Source: Candidatus Thioglobus sp. | Lineage (GTDB): Bacteria; Pseudomonadota; Gammaproteobacteria; PS1; Pseudothioglobaceae | Length of the DNA stretch: 8,537 bases | Reading direction: 5' to 3' | Assembly: GCA_015163925.1 (NCBI GenBank) | Contig: JAAOIF010000036.1 | Span: 1-8,537 of the forward strand | Shown here: piece after piece, positions 7,479 to 8,537 of the stretch | Numbering within the stretch: the stretch's first letter is position 1 | Layout of the letters: the number at the start of each line of letters is the position of its first letter | Notes under the pieces: model-generated | Database searches by the model: none | Told to the model about the DNA's origin: nothing | Seen by the model: only the letters and a program-made list of their open reading frames with translations | Position numbers and translations under genes: made by a program

Positions 7479-7507
7479 GAGACCCTGAATCAAGTTCAGG
7501 GTGACAG
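7479..7507 (+). repeat. Hairpin repeat, copy C
   Basis: Arms CCCTGAA (7483-7489) and TTCAGGG (7495-7501) flank TCAAG. It is followed by TGACAG and then TTTT, the nearest thing to a terminator T-tract in this region. A 13-base fragment (TTCAGGGTGACAG) is repeated at 7514-7526, which suggests a partial duplication of this copy. Confidence 0.85.
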
Positions 7508-7513
7508 TTTTCA

Positions 7514-7526
7514 TTCAGGGTGACAG
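7514..7526 (+). repeat. Partial copy of the hairpin repeat
   Basis: TTCAGGGTGACAG is identical to 7495-7507, the right half of copy C, without its left arm. It cannot form the hairpin by itself but could pair with the left arm of a neighbouring copy. Confidence 0.75.
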
Positions 7527-7557
7527 TAAGTGGAATTGTCATTTTGACAAAGGAATT

Positions 7558-8537
7558 TTACTCAATAGTAATGCTCGGAAATGCGCTCATTTCACGGGAT
7601 TGCTCGGTGAGTTTGCTGCTGATTTTTATGGCAATTTCTTGGTAAATTTCTGCCACTTTTCCATCAGGATTTTTGACGACTGTCGGTGTGCCTTCATCGC
7701 CATCGGTGCGAATATCCATCTCTAATGGCAACGCGCCCAAGAAATTAACCTGCGCCTCTTTTGCCATAGCCTCGCCGCCGCCGCTGCCGAAAATTGCTTC
7801 CTCGTGTCCGCATTTAGAGCAAATGTGTAAAGACATATTTTCCACAATTCCGAGGATTGGAATATTGACTTTTTCAAACATTTTGAGGCCTTTTTTGGCA
7901 TCAATCAGGGCAATGTCTTGCGGCGTTGTTACAATCACCGAGCCACTTACAGGGATTTTTTGGCTTAGAGTTAGTTGCGTGTCCCCAGTGCCGGGCGGCA
8001 GGTCAATAATCATATAATCCACCCCGCGCCAAAGCGTGTCGCGCAGCATTTGTTCCAACGCCTGAGTTACCATCGGGCCGCGCCAAACCATCGGATTTGC
8101 CTCATCAACCAAATAACCAATTGACATACTTTGCATGCCATGCCCGAGAATTGGCAACAGCTTGCCCTCGCCAGTTTGCTCGGGTTTTAGCTTGCTCACG
8201 CCAAGCATTCTGGGCTGTGAAGGGCCGTAAATATCGGCGTCCAAAATCGCAACTTTTGCGCCCTGTGCTTGCAGCGCTAAGGCTAAATTTACCGCTGTGG
8301 TGGATTTTCCGACCCCACCTTTGCCCGAAGCCACGGCGATAACATTTTTCACTTCTGGCAAGGGGTCAATAAAGGGCGATTGCGGATCATTTGGCACCGC
8401 ATTCATATTTACAGTGATATTTGCATGGCCCAGAGCGGCATCTACCGCCTTGCCGGTCAGGCCTTGAGTGATGAAGCTGACCAAAAATAAATGGTCATCT
8501 GTGCCGCCGGAAACCACATCAAAACCCCGAGCAATAA
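7558..8537 (-). CDS. mrp: Mrp/ApbC-family P-loop ATPase, N-terminal domain replaced by a GlyA fragment (5' partial chimera)
   Basis: Mrp (ApbC/Nbp35 family) is an ATP-dependent Fe-S carrier. The Mrp part (7558-8370) starts at [19 protein letters not shown] and contains the deviant Walker [59 protein letters not shown], and the cluster-binding CSKC in [14 protein letters not shown], ending in the stop at 7558-7560. The normal N-terminal MIP18-like domain of about 90-100 residues is missing. Upstream of the P-loop region the frame instead reads as serine hydroxymethyltransferase and stays open to the window edge. A GTG at 8517 or an ATG at 8404-8406 could start translation of a shortened Mrp, whose ATPase and cysteine parts are complete. 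It converges with fdx; as an Fe-S carrier it fits beside isc genes. Confidence 0.85.
   Translation of the reverse strand, partial: IARGFDVVSGGTDDHLFLVSFITQGLTGKAVDAALGHANITVNMNAVPNDPQSPFIDPLPEVKNVIAVASGKGGVGKSTTAVNLALALQAQGAKVAILDADIYGPSQPRMLGVSKLKPEQTGEGKLLPILGHGMQSMSIGYLVDEANPMVWRGPMVTQALEQMLRDTLWRGVDYMIIDLPPGTGDTQLTLSQKIPVSGSVIVTTPQDIALIDAKKGLKMFEKVNIPILGIVENMSLHICSKCGHEEAIFGSGGGEAMAKEAQVNFLGALPLEMDIRTDGDEGTPTVVKNPDGKVAEIYQEIAIKISSKLTEQSREMSAFPSITIE
8371..8537 (-). pseudogene. glyA: glyA (serine hydroxymethyltransferase) internal fragment
   Basis: The frame reads [19 protein letters not shown], then [19 protein letters not shown] and [11 protein letters not shown]. This matches the C-terminal domain of GlyA (roughly residues 305-357 in E. 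coli numbering, by recall), where the family has VVSGGTDNHLFLVDL...[32 protein letters not shown]. It ends at SPF, just before the conserved TSGIR that carries the substrate-binding arginine. There is no PLP lysine or N-terminal part in the window, so no enzyme activity. MNAVPND replaces the usual KNAVPND. Confidence 0.85.

Larger units (their letters stand above)
7269..7557. other. Convergent intergenic region with repeats between fdx and mrp
   Basis: No convincing gene lies here. It contains three copies (7321, 7379, 7479) and fragments (7301, 7514) of a hairpin repeat, a 14-bp tandem duplication, and a hexamer microsatellite, each listed separately. Near mrp there is a small palindrome TTGTCA-TTT-TGACAA (7536-7550). 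The region separates the 3' ends of two convergent genes, so the hairpins could act as terminators for both, though none is followed by a proper T-tract. Confidence 0.85.

Noticed and set aside
7483..7511. Confident rho-independent terminator at hairpin copy C
   Set aside because: The stem is good but the T-tract is only four bases and begins six bases after the stem; kept as a repeat with possible terminator role.
7321..7526. CRISPR array
   Set aside because: Repeats are palindromic, few, mixed in orientation and unevenly spaced, with no uniform spacers or cas genes.
7269..7557. Insertion sequence or attachment site
   Set aside because: No transposase or integrase, no tRNA gene, and no target-site duplication could be seen.
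7501..7725. Plus-strand ORF crossing the repeats into the 3' end of mrp
   Set aside because: It begins in hairpin-repeat DNA, lies antisense to mrp, and shows no recognisable motif.

Overview
The window carries an almost complete housekeeping Fe-S cluster assembly (ISC) operon of a gammaproteobacterial type, in moderately AT-leaning DNA. HscA starts with the same ten residues as I recall for the E. coli protein, IscS keeps E. coli numbering of its active-site residues (H104, K206, C328), and the order cysE-iscR-iscS-iscU-iscA-hscB-hscA-fdx resembles the Azotobacter isc locus. The genus cannot be fixed from sequence alone. A sulfur-oxidising or symbiotic gammaproteobacterium is plausible, but that is a guess.

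Layout from left to right. Positions 2-556 are one reading frame that joins a piece of an acetyl-CoA synthetase-like gene to the C-terminal half of a TolC-family outer-membrane efflux protein. Next come a TtcA-like PP-loop/Fe-S tRNA thiolase (581-1315), a serine O-acetyltransferase cysE (1342-1962), an IscR-type promoter with a good type-1 IscR site (1962-1993), then iscR, iscS, iscU, a 35-residue membrane mini-protein resembling CcoS/FixS (4088-4195), iscA, hscB (GTG start), hscA and fdx. No iscX follows. A 289-base convergent intergenic region (7269-7557) holds hairpin repeats, a 14-bp tandem duplication and a hexamer microsatellite. On the minus strand, mrp (7558-8370) has lost its N-terminal domain and is fused in frame to a fragment of serine hydroxymethyltransferase (glyA, to the right edge).

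How it works together: CysE makes the activated serine for cysteine synthesis, IscS takes sulfur from cysteine, IscU builds the cluster, the HscA/HscB chaperone pair drives transfer, ferredoxin supplies electrons, IscA and Mrp are carrier-type proteins, and IscR senses cluster status and shuts its own promoter. TtcA is an Fe-S client.

The most unusual signal is the pair of in-frame gene chimeras, one at each edge of the window. In both, the C-terminal part of the local gene is kept and its N-terminal part is replaced by an internal piece of an unrelated metabolic gene in the same strand and frame. They may be real rearrangements or assembly artefacts; the sequence alone does not decide. The CcoS-like mini-gene inside the isc operon is the second point of interest.
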